The notes below the pieces were generated by a model. The model saw nothing but the letters and a program-made list of their open reading frames with translations, searched no databases and was not told the origin of the DNA. DNA of 64,000 nucleotides, taken from Periconia sp. R9002. Taxonomy: Eukaryota; Ascomycota; Dothideomycetes; Pleosporales; Periconiaceae. A program made the translations under genes and the position numbers. The stretch's first letter is position 1; every line of letters starts with the position of its first letter. Shown piece after piece: positions 63,689-64,000 of the stretch. The stretch covers positions 62,001 through 126,000 of the forward strand of contig JAMAHW010000011.1 in assembly GCA_023627715.1 (NCBI GenBank). Direction: 5' to 3'.

Positions 63689-64000
63689 CTAAGACTTCTT
63701 GAATCGCCCCGTGAGCCTGGCCATTTTATTCTGTAGAACGGATTTGAAACCACCCGTCTGGGGAGCCTCGTCTGCAGCCACGAAGCGCCTGACGAGTAGA
63801 TTGAAAATATTTCCAAAGCCAAGCGCCATCACTGTGCTCGTTAAAATGATGACGTTATACGGCATACTGAAATCCGGGGTTGGAAGCGACAGCAGCAAAG
63901 GAGTTGTTCGTAGGTAGATGCCCTTTCTATCGCCGGACAGGTTGGGCGAAAGAATGCGAATGACGGCTGGTGCAGCATCAAAGCCGCGGTTCGCATCTGG
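63689..64000 (-). CDS. GPI16: GPI transamidase subunit Gpi16/PIG-T, C-terminus only
   Basis: The last 103 residues of a gene that continues off the right edge. Part of the ER GPI-transamidase complex that attaches GPI anchors to proteins. The visible part reads SPNLSGDRKGIYLRTTPLLLSLPTPDFSMPYNVIILTSTV; DFSMPYNVIILTSTVMALGFGNIFNLL is the conserved single transmembrane segment of PIG-T. It ends in a short cytosolic tail (KMARLTGRFKKS). Stop at 63689-63691. The luminal N-terminal domain and start are outside the window. Confidence 0.9.
   Translation of the reverse strand, partial: PDANRGFDAAPAVIRILSPNLSGDRKGIYLRTTPLLLSLPTPDFSMPYNVIILTSTVMALGFGNIFNLLVRRFVAADEAPQTGGFKSVLQNKMARLTGRFKKS

Noticed and set aside
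1..64000. CRISPR arrays, rRNA, tRNA genes, prokaryotic operons
   Set aside because: None seen; no regularly spaced repeats and no tRNA T-arm/acceptor pattern I could complete by eye. A tRNA scan would be needed to exclude tRNAs fully.

Overview
The window is eukaryotic nuclear DNA from a filamentous ascomycete. The genes carry short GT-AG introns (mostly about 45-130 nt) with CTAAC/CTGAC-type branch sites. The gene set is typical of a saprotrophic or plant-associated fungus, most likely a dothideomycete such as Pleosporales: AA9 lytic polysaccharide monooxygenases, a SAT4/rhodopsin-domain membrane protein, a Kch1/Prm6-type protein and DUF2433 and DUF1769 proteins. The class assignment is inference from general gene content; no species is claimed. 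One 100-N assembly gap lies at 50858-50957.

Layout. 1-7 kb: a 3'-truncated KAP123-type importin (minus), a DUF2433 phosphoesterase-like protein with an RGG tail, and an unassigned F-box-like protein. 9.9-21 kb: a carbohydrate block with an AA9 LPMO, a GH2 beta-mannosidase divergent from an MFS sugar transporter, a secreted beta-helix protein and a second AA9 LPMO. 21-22.6 kb: small palindromic elements and diverged duplications. 23-36 kb: a Baeyer-Villiger-type monooxygenase, a Kch1-like membrane protein, a 172-bp MITE-like element, a rhodopsin-domain membrane protein, a 14-TM MFS exporter and a SET-domain protein. 35.5-40.7 kb is gene-poor. 40.7-50.5 kb: a secreted cysteine-containing protein, the ER Hsp70 KAR2/BiP and an Old Yellow Enzyme. 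51-58 kb: four small related single-pass membrane protein genes, all on the minus strand, with an F-box-like gene among them. 60-64 kb: an acetoacetate-decarboxylase-like secreted or anchored protein, a DUF1769 protein and the C-terminus of GPI16/PIG-T.

Three things stand out. First, the dispersed tandem set of 53-57-residue proteins at 51153-57960 shares an N-terminal N-x-T glycosylation sequon, one very similar transmembrane helix and a basic tail; I do not recognise the family. Second, KAR2 contains an intron that only restores the Hsp70 reading frame if read as a spliceosomal twin intron ([D1,2] stwintron). Third, the carbohydrate-active genes between 9.9 and 21 kb form a plausible functional cluster for attack on beta-1,4-linked plant wall polysaccharide, uptake and intracellular hydrolysis. 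Exon boundaries were chosen by hand from splice signals and reading-frame continuity; no alignments or searches were run.
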